Origin: Pseudopithomyces maydicus
Taxonomy: Eukaryota > Ascomycota > Dothideomycetes > Pleosporales > Didymosphaeriaceae
DNA length: 64,000 nucleotides
Assembly (NCBI GenBank): GCA_026873275.1
Contig: JANTUC010000001.1
Span: forward strand, 3,782,001 to 3,846,000
Direction of reading: 5' to 3'
A program made the position numbers and the translations under genes. Positions 1 to 11,017 of the stretch are shown here, one piece after another (the first letter of the stretch is position 1; each line of letters begins with the position of its first letter). The notes beneath the pieces were generated by a model, which did not search any database, had not been told where the DNA came from, and saw only the letters and a program-made list of their open reading frames with translations.

Positions 1-655
1 GGCGAGGTGGGGGGTTACTTTCCAGAGGACTGGGGAGGGAGAGGGGATGTTAGCGGGGGGCTGGATGGATGGAGACTGGACTGGCGTGTGGGATGAGATG
101 GGATGGATGGGGGTGGGTGGGGTAGGGGGTAGGGAGAGTAAGGTAGAGATGTATAGGGTAGAGAGAGATAGGAATAGACAGGGTAGAGAATGACAGAGTA
201 GAGGTGGATAGAGATGGACAAGGTCGAGATGGACAGGGCAGAGAAAGACAGAGTAGAGATGGATAGAGATGAACAGGGCAGAGAAAGACTAGGCAGAGCA
301 AGACTGAATAGCAGAGCAGACGGACCTGCTCCTGTGGTGCCTTCCTTACGGTTCGACGTGAGGAGGCCGCGCGACTGCCGGATGGTGATGTCTCTGCCGC
401 CTACGGTGATGTCGACCTCGGCAGCCTGGGCGTCGATGAAGCCTAGCGACTGAGACGGAATACTTTGCGAGAAGACGACAAAGGCCTCTGGTGGTGGCAG
501 CACGTATTAGAATGGGAGTCTGATGGCGAATCGCAGCGAGAGGAAGACACGAGGGACCGAGGAGGATGGCGGACGTGGATTGGCTGCGAGGCATGCTTAC
601 CTTCTTCGGGGTCGGTCACGGGGTCACCAAGGAGGGCAGTAAGGTCATGCAGCAT
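1..655 (-). CDS. Partial protein-lysine N-methyltransferase, METTL21/EFM6-like (5' part only)
   Basis: This is a SAM-dependent methyltransferase of the METTL21/EFM6 type, a family known to methylate lysines on translation factors and chaperones. I reconstruct three exons: 655-601, 487-326 and 29-1, running off the left edge. Splicing keeps the frame and gives a start MLHDLTALLGDPV, then a segment reading DITIRQSRGLLTSNRKEG, then TTGAVLWKVTPHLA. The last motif crosses the second intron (donor at 325, acceptor at 30) and is the characteristic GTTGAVxWK entry to the Rossmann fold in this family. Only about 80 N-terminal residues are present; the SAM-binding motifs lie outside the window. Intron 2 is 296 nt of purine-rich repeats, long for this genome. 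The gene is divergent from the acyl-CoA synthetase, with 525 bp between start codons. The family call is fairly secure; the exact orthologue (EFM6 or another METTL21 member) is not. Confidence 0.72.
30..325 (-). repeat. Low-complexity purine/pyrimidine repeats filling an intron
   Basis: The + strand carries irregular GAGATGGACA/GGATAGAGAT-like units from about 100 to 310 and GGATGGATGGGG-like units before that. On the coding (-) strand this is a pyrimidine-rich stretch between a GTCCGT donor and a CCCCAG acceptor of the methyltransferase gene. Any open frame here is a by-product of the repeat. Confidence 0.7.
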
Positions 656-1180
656 GGTGGCGGAGGGATGCTTTCTCGGCGTGGAGCAGCGTCCCTGCGG
701 ATGCAGTGAATTGGAGACTCAGCCGAGGGGCGGGCGTCTTGGAAGGTCTCGCGTGGGCTTGGCGGGAAATGCGCTGTGCGGAGAGCCTGGAGGGCTGCGC
801 CTGCGACGACGTGGACAAACGCAGGCTCCAGGCAGGACTCACGAAGCAGGGCGCATATGGCACCGGGCCAGATTTCTGGTCCACGATCCTCTGGCGATCA
901 GCAAATGCACAGCGGTGACTAGAGGTCTAGTCCCGCCGGCGTGGTGACTGCGTCATCCGGCTGTCGCCCAGGAGCTTGGACCCTCGCCCGTTCACCACAA
1001 TACGCCCCAACACATTATATACATACACTCTTGCTCGACTCCCACCTCCCCCAACGCGTTCCGCTGGCGGCTCTCCAGACACGTTTCCTGCTCGCTGTAC
1101 TTGCCCTGTCTGCCGTCCCCCTCGCAGTATATCTCCATCCCTCCCTTGCCCCCGCACACATTCACAGGGCCGCCACCACC
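656..1180. promoter_or_regulatory. Shared divergent promoter between methyltransferase and acyl-CoA synthetase
   Basis: This 525-bp stretch lies between two start codons pointing away from each other, so it must hold both promoters. A TATA-like ACATTATATACA sits near 1012-1023, about 160 bp upstream of the synthetase ATG. A pyrimidine-rich leader with CCACCTCCCCC- and CCCTCGCAG-like runs follows, and the start context CCGCCACCACC-ATG is strong. No convincing coding sequence is visible. Confidence 0.5.
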
Positions 1181-3459
1181 ATGCCGCGCGACCTGAAGAA
1201 GCTCATGCCTCAGGCGCGCTCCGAGGTGCACCATGCCGTCGCCGTGGATGTGCCCGGCGTCACCAAGGTTGACGGCGAGACCATCCCCAAGCGCAATGCG
1301 AAGGCTGCCGATGGGCTGCTCATGACCCCCAACGACGACATCAAGACGCTCCACGACATTTTGCGCTACTCGTCGGCCAAGTTTGGCAATGCAAAGGCCG
1401 TCGGCACCCGCAAGGTCATCAACGTGCACGAAGAGACGAAGAAGATCAAGAAGATGGTCGACGGCAAGGAGCAGGAGGTGGACAAGAAGTGGCAGTACTT
1501 CGAGCTCAGCCCGTACGAGTGGAAGAGCTTTGTCGAGTTCGAGCAGCTGTGTCTGAACGTCGGCGCCGCCCTGAAAGAGCTGGGCTTTGGTCCCAGCGAC
1601 CGCATCCACCTGTTCGGCGCCACGAGCATGCAATGGCTCGGCTCGGCACACGGTGAGTCCTTATCGTCTCCTGTGCTGCTGCCCACGCTAACCTCCACGT
1701 AGGTGCCTTCTCACAGTCGATGAGCATCGTCACCGCATACGATACGCTCGGCGAGGAGGGCCTCAAGCACTCGATGCTTCAGACCAAGGCCAAGGTCATG
1801 TTCACAGACCCGCATCTGCTCCCCAAGCTCGTGAACCCCTTCAAGGAGGCACAGGATATCAAGGTCGTTGTCTACAGCACCAAGGACAAGGCTGAGCTCA
1901 AGCACATCGAGGCGCTTACCACCGCGCACCCGCACTTGAAGGTCATCAGCTTTGACGATCTGGTGACGCTCGGAAAGGACCACCCGGCCGACCCTATTCC
2001 TCCCAAGGCGGATGACCTGGCTTGCATCATGTACACTTCTGGTTCGACCGGTACGCCCAAGGGTGTCTTGATCAAGCACAGCAACGTCGTTGCAGCTAGT
2101 AAGTTGACGTTCTTCACGTTTCATTTTTCAACACCTAACTTTGAGCAGTTGCTGGTGTCGACGTTATCGTAGGCCAGTACCTCGGACCTGGCGACTCTCT
2201 CCTTACCTACCTCCCCGCTGCGCATATCCTCGAGTTCGTTTTCGAAAACGCCTGCCTCTACTGGGGAGGATGCATGGGCTATGGAACCATCCGGACGTTG
2301 TCTGACACGTCTGTGAGGAACTGCAAGGGCGATATCCGCGAGCTCAAGCCATCCGTCCTGGTTGGTGTGCCTCAGGTGTGGGAGACAGTCAAGAAGGGCA
2401 TCGTTTCCAAGGTCGAGGCCGGCAGCGCCATCACCCAGAAGCTCTTCTGGGGCGCCATGGCCGCCAAGCAATTCCTGCTGAGCTCTGGCCTGCCTGGCGC
2501 CGGTTTCCTCGACACTGTTGTTTTCAACAAGGTCAAGGATGCCACAGGTGGACGTCTCCGAATCTGCATGAACGGCGGTGGTCCCATTGCCAAGGAGACC
2601 CAACGCTTCATTTCCTACGCCATCACACCCATGATCAGCGGCTACGGTCTGACCGAGACCACCGCCATGGGCGCTCTCATGGACCCCCTCGCGTGGACCG
2701 ATCAGGCCCTCGGCGAGATGCCCGCGACCATCGAAATGAAGCTCGTCGACTTTGCCGACGCGGGATACTTCTCCACCAACAACCCCCGCAGGGCGAGATC
2801 TGGATCCGCGGCGGCGGCGTCACCGCGGGGTATCTCGACCTCGAGGAGGAAACCAAGGAGGCCTTCACCGACGACGGCTGGTTCAAGACGGGCGACATCG
2901 GCGAGTTCGACTCAAAGGGCCAGATCCGCATCATCGACCGCAAGAAGAACCTCGTCAAGACCCTCGCAGGCGAGTACATCGCCCTCGAGAAGCTAGAGTC
3001 CGTGTACCGCTCCACCCCCGTCGTCGCAAACATCTGCGTCTACGCCGCAGACGACCAGATGAAGCCCGTCGCCATCATCGTCCCCGCCGAGCCGGCCCTC
3101 AAGAAGCTCGCACAGGAGAACGGCGTCGAGGGCAACAGCGTCGAGGAGCTCGTCCACAACGAGAAGCTGAATGCCGTCGTGCTCAAGCAGTTGCAGGCGC
3201 AGGGCACCAAGGGCGGGCTCGCGAGCTTCGAGATCATCGCCGGCGTCGTCATGGCGGATGAGGAGTGGACGCCGCAGAACGTGAGTTTTACCCTACCCTA
3301 CCCTACCCTACCCACCTCCTCTTGTTGTGGAAATTAGTACCTGAGCTGAGCTGACTAAAACCCCCACAGAACTTCACAACCGCAGCCCAGAAGATCAACC
3401 GCAAGCTTATCCTGCAGACGTACCAAAAGGACATCGACAGGGCGTACGGCAAGAAATAA
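1181..3459 (+). CDS. Long-chain fatty acid-CoA ligase (Faa1/Faa4-like), with one apparent frameshift
   Basis: ATP-dependent ligase that activates long-chain fatty acids to acyl-CoA for lipid synthesis, beta-oxidation and protein acylation. Exons 1181-1652, 1703-2098, 2149-3280 and 3370-3459 have clean GT-AG junctions. Visible motifs are the AMP-binding P-loop YTSGSTGTPKG, the acyl-adenylate motif SGYGLTETTAMG, the DGWFKTGDIGEF motif and the fatty-acyl-CoA-synthetase signature DRKKNLVKTLAGEYIALE. The end, QKINRKLILQTYQKDI, is typical of the family. The frame breaks at a C5 run at 2783-2787, between YFSTNN and QGEIWIRGGG. One extra C restores the usual NNPPQGEIWI and makes all exons sum to 697 codons (696 aa, normal family length). 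I therefore treat it as a functional gene with a sequence error. Intron 3 (3281-3369) carries four ACCCT units. No membrane anchor is obvious. The paralogue (Faa1 or Faa4) cannot be told apart here. Confidence 0.9.
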
Positions 3460-5014
3460 ATCAATCACCCATGGGAGAATTATATACAATCAACTCCCAT
3501 CCTATCCCATGCAAACAAACGCCCTCCCTTCCTTCCTTCCCTCCCTCCCTCTTGTCTCCTCTCCTCTCCTCTCCTAATAGGCCTGCCTGCCTTCACGGGA
3601 GCGAGCGAGCGAAATCCAATAACCAGTGTGCGTCGGCGTTGAGGAGTCAGTCAATCGCGTCTTCTTTTCTGTATGCCTGTTTTTCTCTTTTTTTTTCTTC
3701 GCCCTCTTCTTTTTCTTCTTCTTCGTGGTTTACTCAGGAGTAGGAGTAGGAGGTGCGAGATTTGAATTCTGTACCGAGAGGGATTTGAGGGGAGAGGGAG
3801 GAGGAGAGGGTGGGAACTTGACAGACGGACGGACGGACGGACAGGGAAGGGAGGCGGTGTGCGTGTATGTAGTTATAGTATGTATTTAATTCATGGGATG
3901 GAAATGCAGTGGGAGTGCTTTTATGTACTATGCTGTGCTGTGCTGGGTTGTGAAGGTGGTGCTGTGTTGGGCGTGTCGTGTATTTGAGTATTCCTTTACC
4001 TAAGCGTGGATAAAGGGTCACGTTACGCAAGATGCGACTTATAAGCATTGGGATTACCACCGGAGTGGGCCTGGTTCCAGCACGTGATTCAGAACGGCCC
4101 GGGCGGGCAGGGCGAAGGGTACGAATTTGAATATGATACTTGGGTTTCTTGAGGAAGTCTACGAATGATCTGGTCAATCAACTTTATGTACTCGGCCTGT
4201 TATTTACTGCACCTTTGCGCTGTAGATAGGTTGACGCCTTTTCTTTAAATATTTATGATCTATGGTGGTGGTTGACAATACACATTTTTATTCAGCTCTG
4301 AGTGGTGTTGATATAAATCTAGACGGGCGATTGTTATTTTGGGTTACTAGCTTTATTTACTATTGATTCTGAAGCTCCACGATCACTTCATAGCTTTTCT
4401 GCAGAACGGCCCCATACCTGGGTATAGATAGAACCACACTCTTGACCGACGTTGATCACAGCATCACCAGCCCTCAAGCGAGGTAATTTTAGCTACCCAA
4501 TCTAGCCCCCTAGTAGACTTGTTTCACATCTCTAATTTGCTGCTGTGATTTGACTGCGCTGTAGCGGTGACCTTCCCTTTGTTCGTCTCAAAATAAGCCA
4601 TTTGATCACCCGCGAGATACATGTAGCATCTTCTTTGTCGCAGCCATATCTCTTTGTAAAGAATACTACCTCCACATGTTAGGCTCGCCGAATCAGAGGC
4701 AGCGCTTTACGCCGCGGACATGGTAATGTCGCAGCAGGTACCTTGTCCAAGCGGGTGGCTAGAGTCCGACGCAGTGGTGCAGGTTTCCCTTTCGCCTCTT
4801 GTGTTGGATTTCTATGTTCAGGGTATTGGAGTCTCCTTCTCTCTCTGCATTTTCTCTTCGCAGGTTCCGTGTTATCGCTGTTTTGTCTTCGAGAAAGATT
4901 CATGAGTTCAGTATGAAGACGTAGCGGAGTTGTTCAAATACACACACATACGTTTATACAGATATATCGAATAACGCATATTTAAACGCCACCATCGAGC
5001 GACACCAAACCCGC
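3460..5014. other. Intergenic, 3' flank of acyl-CoA synthetase to cupredoxin gene
   Basis: Contains simple runs: CTTCCTTCC/CTCCCTCC units at 3525-3575, a TTCTTTTT-rich stretch at 3662-3725 and GACG units at 3823-3842. The rest is moderately AT-rich. Open frames on both strands are short and have no recognisable motifs. I see no gene. Confidence 0.6.
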
Positions 5015-6811
5015 ATGGCGCGGACACACCTTCTACTATTCACCACCTTCATTACTGCCACTTCAGCGGCCGGCACCGCGGCATCCAGCTCCCTCTCCAC
5101 ACGCCCAACGATGACCCCACCCACCACCTCTCCGAGCAAAACCACCTCCGCCGCCCCCCGCACCATCACCGTCGAAGTCGGCAACGGCGACCACAAATTC
5201 AAACCCGACGTCATTTTAGCTAACGTCGGCGATGTGCGTTTTTTTTTCTTTTCTCTCCTTCCTACGCTTGAATTCTACTTTTAAGTTCTAATGGATAGAT
5301 GCTAATGCCGGTGTAAATGTGTAGATTGTACAGTTCAACTTTTACCCCCAGAATCACAGCGTTATCAAGGCCGAGTACGAACACCCGTGTATCCCGTATG
5401 AGATGACGGGGCAGAATAAAACGGGGTTTTGGTCGGGGTTTCATGCTATGGAGGAGGTGCTTGATGAGGTGTGTATATCCGCCTTCTATTCCCTTCCCTT
5501 CCCTTCCCTTCCCTTCCCACCCCACTCAGTTTCATACATGCACATAAACTAACCACGCGCAATACCAGCCCCCAACCTTCCTCCTCCCCATCAACGACAC
5601 ATCCCCCACCTTCCTCTACTGCTCCGCCCCCTCCTCCTGCACCGGCCAAGGCATGGTCGCCGTCATCAACCCCAACGCCACCACCGACCTCGCCCACCAG
5701 CGCGACCTCGCGCTCCACGCAGCGTACCAGCTTTCCCCCGGCGAGCCGTTTCCCGCCGAGGGGGAAGCACCTCCTCCTCCTCATCCCCTCCCTCTTCTTC
5801 GCCGTCCTCTTCCTCGCCAGGCCTCAACGCCCCAGCATCAGGACAACAGCACTCCGCTGGACTCAGTGCAGGCGCCATCGCAGGTATAGTGCTCGCATGC
5901 ATCAGCGTCGTTGTGCTGGGGGAGCAGTGGCGTGGTTTTGGGGGAGGTTGAAGGGGTTGAGGGAGGAGGTGGTGCGGAAGGAGAGTACGGTTAGGAGGGT
6001 GGAGATTAGTGACGACTGGTTTCCGCGTGCGGCTGAGGGCGATCGGGTGGGTGCTTTGGGTTCGGGGTCTGGGTTTGGATCTGGGTTCGGATCTGGGTTC
6101 GGTTCTGCATCGGGGTTGAGATCGGGATCAAGATCTCCGTTTGAGGCTGCGTGGGGACATGGGACGGTTACGCCTACGCCGCGGGTGGAGAGGGAGATGG
6201 ATACGGAGATGGGAATGGGTTCCATGGGGGTGAGGGCGGTGCCGCCGTCGTATTTTGAGGCGCAGTTTGGGAGGGGGTGGTGGGGAGTGGGCTTGGTCTC
6301 GGTGATGGGGTGGACAGATCATCTAGCCAGAATAGCAGGAGTACGAGGAGGAGCGTAGGGGGGACATTTGCGTATTCCCCTGTCACGGGGAGGTATGAGT
6401 ATAGCCATGGGGGAGCACTGAGGACGAGCGATATGACAAGTCCGGTGGTTCCGGGGGTTCTTGTGAGGGGTGCGGTGACGGGGAGGTTGAGTGATTTGCA
6501 GAGGTTGGCGAGGTGAGTCTTTCTCCTCTAACCCTTTCCCTTCTTCTTTGTTTTGGAATAGAGAAGAGAGTAATAAGTCAATGCTAACGTTGGGCAGGGC
6601 GCCGGAAAGACAGCCGCAGGGTTACCCAGATGAGAAGGGGTTTAGGGTTGGGGCCCATGTTAATCGGGGGAGGCGCCGGCAGAGATGGAAGACACGAGTG
6701 CAGAAAGGATGGGAAGATGGGCCCGTGGTGCATAAAAGATTGTTTGGTGTGCGTGAAATGCTGGATATGGTAGGGTGTCCGGCGAGATATCTGTTCACTG
6801 AGCATATTTGA
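5015..6811 (+). CDS. Extracellular serine-rich cupredoxin-domain protein with C-terminal TM and cytoplasmic tail; three apparent frameshifts
   Basis: Fungal cell-surface protein with a type I copper (cupredoxin) fold. Exons are 5015-5233, 5325-5468, 5569-6512 and 6598-6811. Residues 1-19 form a signal peptide ending near ATSAAG, followed by a Ser/Thr/Pro-rich stretch. The cupredoxin domain runs from TITVEVGNGDHKF through NFYPQNHSVIKAEYEHPC to FLYCSAPSSCTGQGMVAV. The His of NHS, the Cys of LYC and the Met of QGM fit copper ligands; the second His usually found in the C-x-HC loop is absent. A Ser-rich linker and one TM helix (AGAIAGIVLACISVVVL) follow, then WFWGRLKGLREEVV and a long tail with GSGFGS repeats near 6060-6112. 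G5 runs at 5760-5764, 5918-5922 and 6273-6277 each need one extra G. With these restored all four exons close to 508 codons. Intron 2 contains TTCCC tandem units. The last exon is the least certain part, although its branch site GCTAAC is good. Confidence 0.72.
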
Positions 6812-6912
6812 GTATTTTGATGCGGGTCATCATTGCTATATCCAATACCCTTGTTGTATCTTAGATTTAAAACATTTAGAGAACTGCATAATCATGTAAG
6901 AAAGCAGTGTAT

Positions 6913-6944
<32 letters not shown>

Positions 6945-8912
6945 GAAAACATAGCAACAAGCTACGGAAACATGAACCAAACTTGATCGGGAGTTACTTA
7001 CATAACATAAAACAATCGTTCAACTCGGGACCGAAGGTTGAAAAGTGTGTTTTGCGTTGCATTCCCAGAAATAGTTGTTGTGGGTCAAGAGGGCTTGATC
7101 CCATGTCGTTAGTATTTATCACCGTGACTCAATTCTCAAACAATAGAAGCAACTCGAGTCAGATTTTCAAGTCGGAATAAAATACATGCGTCAGGGTGAG
7201 AGGAAGATGTAGCTTCGAGCGATTCATGAAGAATTAGTCACAGAGGACTTCCTGACCGGAATAGTTTTGCTCTTTGCGGGATCCAGCTTATTGTAGTAGC
7301 CAACGCGTCCATTCCACTGGCGCATTGCTAAAAGGCCGAGTGTCGCTCCGCGGAGCTCCACTGGCCCCCAGAAGCTAAAGCGATACGAGGTCACGAGGTA
7401 CCATATCATTCGTTTCGCAGGACATCTTGACAGTGGTCGACATACGGCGGTAGAATTAGCGATGGAAATTCGGCTGTTGATGAAGCAGCCACTGCGTCGC
7501 AGGACCCGAGAGGAAGCGGTGAGTATAGAAAGCTGAATGTGCTTCCAGACTGTCTTGGTGGTGGGTCTACCACAGGCGAAAGGTCGAATAGTAAACTGCC
7601 GCATCTTGCTCAAATGCTCGTCTTGTACGTACACGTCGGTGATACGTCAGATAGATACATATGTCACGACACTCTACCGATGGCGCATAAATCCCATGTT
7701 CGCAATCAAAGCAGCGCCCAGCTTACAAGCCCAACATGCTGATGGTACGATATGACATGGGATCGGAAGTGGGCGCCAGAAGCGAAAGCCATGTGTACAC
7801 TACTGTCTCGCGTGTCTCTGATAACACTGGCGGCTCTGCGCTATGGCGCGCTAACGGGCTCGTAACCAGGAACCAGGGTCACGCTTCCAATAGTTCGAAT
7901 CCGAGAGCAGTGGAGCTCCATGACGGCGAGGCCGATGTTCTGGTGTAGACTGTCAGATTCTAGCTTGTACTCGGATGGTGGAGGTAATTGTCATGAGAAC
8001 GTACGCAGATGTAACCACCACCATCTGGGCACCTTCATGTCGAGTCCGATTAGTGTTTTTAGAATTACATCACGCTTCTAAACCTAAAATGACCGACTAC
8101 AAGTGACGTTGAGGCTGGAGGATTCGCGCGAGCAATATTGGAAGGTAAGGCTACCTCCAGGGCTACCAAATGTGGGTGTTAGCGTGTGATACGATGATGG
8201 TGCTAGCCTATTTCTATACATCAACAACCTCCGTCGGCGCCACAACCTTCTTAGACTCGCTTCCAAGCCGCACGTGTATCCCCAGAAGACATTGCGCCGG
8301 AATCCGGTGTTAGAAGAAGCATGTGCACACAAGCTCTAGCTCGTGTTGCTCTCCCGTCGGTTCCGACTATTTTTGTCCCAAGGCCATGGTACCTTGGTAC
8401 CCAGGCATAATCGTCACCTTGTCAGTGCAGCGCTATAGACACCGATCTTGTACTAGCCAAGGATACACTTGCATCTTGGTGAACAGCATTGGCATAAACA
8501 CAACTAGTTGTTCTGGACAACGCCAGCTGGACATGGAGCCCTGTTTCCCCAAGATCCACCTCGACTAGGCTTCATAGAGAGTGGTGCTGCCAGAATCGAG
8601 GAACTCTACCCGATTTCTATCCATCTATGCCGTGAAGGGTTTCAGGACTTCGCTTTCCCAAGTCATAAGGCTGTTCGGTTACTAGTCAATGGCTTCACAG
8701 CCTATCGTGCCATTCGGATTCCCCGCATGGCTTTACTGGACCAGCTGAGCAACACGAGGGCGAGTGATTATTCTAAACAACCGGTGAACATGAATTCAAG
8801 GCCTTGAAAGATTTAAAGCCCAGTCTACTTCCCGAAAATACATCATCACACTCCACACCTCACACCTCATCCCCTTCAGTATCCTCTCTCCAGTCAAGGC
8901 CCAGCTTTCAAG
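6812..8912. other. Intergenic; poly(T) tract, no supported gene
   Basis: Holds a 29-nt T run at 6916-6944. Open frames (for example 7224-7634 on -, 8508-8807 on +) overlap on both strands and show no domain or motif. A tRNA-like B-box resemblance near 7890 does not fold and is rejected below. A TTTAAAG element near 8810 could serve the next gene. Confidence 0.5.
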
Positions 8913-10108
8913 ATGCGCTCCGTTATCGTAGGCTCTGTTGTTGCCGGACTCGCGGCCGCACTGCCCCAGCAGATCAATGTCGCGGCCATCAACGCCCTTC
9001 CCACGCCGTCTGTACTCGGTCCCGAACTTGCGGCCAAGTCCACGCCTGCCGTCACTTACAATCCTACGTCTGCTGCTTCGGTCGCTGCCGCTGCAATCTG
9101 TAAGGAACTACCGGTAGAGTGAAAATATGTGAACTCAGCTTACATTTCGTTACCTAGCCACTTCTCCTCCCACTGTAAACAAGAGAGATGCAAGCTGTGC
9201 CGCTCAGCCCGGAGGGTCAGTACCCTCTTCATGTTAGCATCTCCAGTGACTAATTTTCAGATAGCAAAGGGCCCATTCCCGGCACTGGATCTGTTGATGA
9301 CTACCTCAACAAGGACTCCGTTCTCGGCAAAGCAGCTCAGGATGCTTCCACTCCCTCCGGCTACATTCAGAACTTCAAGAACCTCCAAGCCGGTAGCGAG
9401 CAGATCTACTACCTGACCTACCGCACCATCGACAGCGGATCATATGATGTCAAGGCCTGCGCCGATTTCTGCGACTCGGAGAAGTTCTGCAACGGCTTCA
9501 ACATCTACTACGAGCGTGACCCGTCCGTCGACCCGTCAGCTAACTGCCCCAACCCACCACCAATCACCAACGTCAAGTGTGCCATCTTCGGCTACCCCGT
9601 CGGTGCCGCAGCTGCCACCAACGCCGGCCAATTCCGCGGTCCCGAGGATGCCAACGGTAAAGCCTTCCAGGTCGTCATCGTCGGCAGCAACGGCTACTCC
9701 AAGCTGAACCCCGTCCGCCCTGCCCCCGCCATCTCAGGCTTCAATGCCCCCGTCACCCTCCCCGCTGCTATCAACGCGCCCACCGACGCGGACTCCTACA
9801 ACGGCATGAAGCTCTACAACGAGGGCCCCTTCGACCCCACTGTCTGCGCTGCTGCCTGCCAGGCCCAGACTCAGTTCGACAAGGAGCACCTCGTTGATGC
9901 GAATGGTAACTACCGCGCGTGCAACTTCTTCAACGCCTATATCTTGCTCAAGAACGATGTCCCTCAGGGTACCTACTGCAGCTTCTACACTCGCGAGTGG
10001 GACAGCTCGTTCGCGGTTAACACTGGTTACTTCTACGAGAGCGATGTGTACAAGGTTGTGTCGAGCTTCTCGTACACTCTCACTACCCAGGATGCTGGAC
10101 ACGTGTAG
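8913..10108 (+). CDS. Secreted cysteine-rich protein with two PAN/apple-like modules
   Basis: No named fungal function is recognised. The proposed exons are 8913-9099, 9188-9215 and 9265-10108, which close to 353 codons. The first junction is the least sure because two acceptors compete. The N-terminus MRSVIVGSVVAGLAAALP is a clear signal peptide. The mature protein has two cysteine modules. The first contains KACADFCDSEKFCNGFNIYY, the second TVCAAACQAQTQFDKEHL followed by YRACNFFNAYILLKNDV and GTYCSFYTREW. The C-x3-C...C-x-F/G-FN pattern resembles PAN/apple domains, which bind proteins or carbohydrates. The coding sequence is strongly C-ending at third positions, which suggests high expression. 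The leader before the ATG is rich in ACACCTC. It is probably an extracellular or wall-associated protein; the family assignment is tentative. Confidence 0.7.
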
Positions 10109-11017
10109 ATGCGGGATCACTGGAGTTGATCACTGGGGTTGATCGCAGTGGTATACATATAGCTGGATATCACTTGTGTGGACGTGTACGGAGCGGTGCT
10201 TTGATTGAACGAAATTTATGGATGAAGGTAACGCTGTTGATGATATTGTCTTTCTGTAATAGGTATATAGCTAGTCGGTGGAATGAATGTTTATTTACTA
10301 AGGTATTTCCCAATATGGTCTTCAGTTAACGTCGTAAGGACCTGTATAGGTCATGCCGACTCCAGCCACCAAGGGCAAACTATACGCAAAGAACTCAGCA
10401 GTAATAAGAGCAAAACAATATTGCCCAGTATTTCCCAATATGATGCATCTTATCTACATACTTCACAATACTCAGAGAAGACCTGCCTAGTCCCTGGGTT
10501 TCGAATACTTTCTAGATAACGGGAAGTGCACTTTGACCTGTATACGGATGCGCTCGAGAGAAGATGAACGCGAACCATCAGTAGATCAAGAAGTCATTCT
10601 TGAGAATTCTCTGCTGTCGCCAATATTTACGAAAGATATTCATGTAGGCATCGAAGAGTGTCAGCCCAAGGCGAACCCAGCCACAATATATGCAGCTGAT
10701 TGGTATCGGCTAATCGGATGCGAGCACTGCCTCATCTCAAGTTTTCTCTTGACGTGGCAAAGCTCATCTGACTTTGCTCAGCATCTTCAAAGATAATTGT
10801 CCAAATTCACCTTCAGAACATTTTCATATCGCTTTCCGCTTTGCTAGTCTATCAATATAGTTCCCAGGATCCACAAGAAATTTGCATCGCTTTGCCGACC
10901 AATATCAGAGACTGTCCAATCAAGATACCCACTGCTGCCTTGTGCGCGCGCGCGAAGTCACCCAGTGAGACCAGAAGAGACATTCTGACCGAATATCTGG
11001 CTCATACTTTTCACAAT
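10109..11017. other. Intergenic before the first HET gene
   Basis: Moderately AT-rich. An open frame runs in frame into the HET gene from an ATG at 10841, but its first 59 codons are not HET-like and the ATG at 11018 has a better context. No other signal is seen. Confidence 0.5.

Noticed and set aside
3734..4177. 147-codon frame on the - strand downstream of the acyl-CoA synthetase
   Set aside because: No start context, domain or codon bias; lies in 3' flanking repeats.
7224..7634. 136-codon - strand frame in the 6.8-8.9 kb gap
   Set aside because: No recognisable domain, and a + strand frame overlaps part of it. A real orphan gene cannot be excluded but is not supported.
7830..7915. tRNA-like pattern: CTCGTAACC resembling an anticodon loop and AGTTCGAATCC resembling a B box
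   Set aside because: The acceptor, anticodon and T stems do not pair and the spacing is off. At most a decayed tRNA relic.
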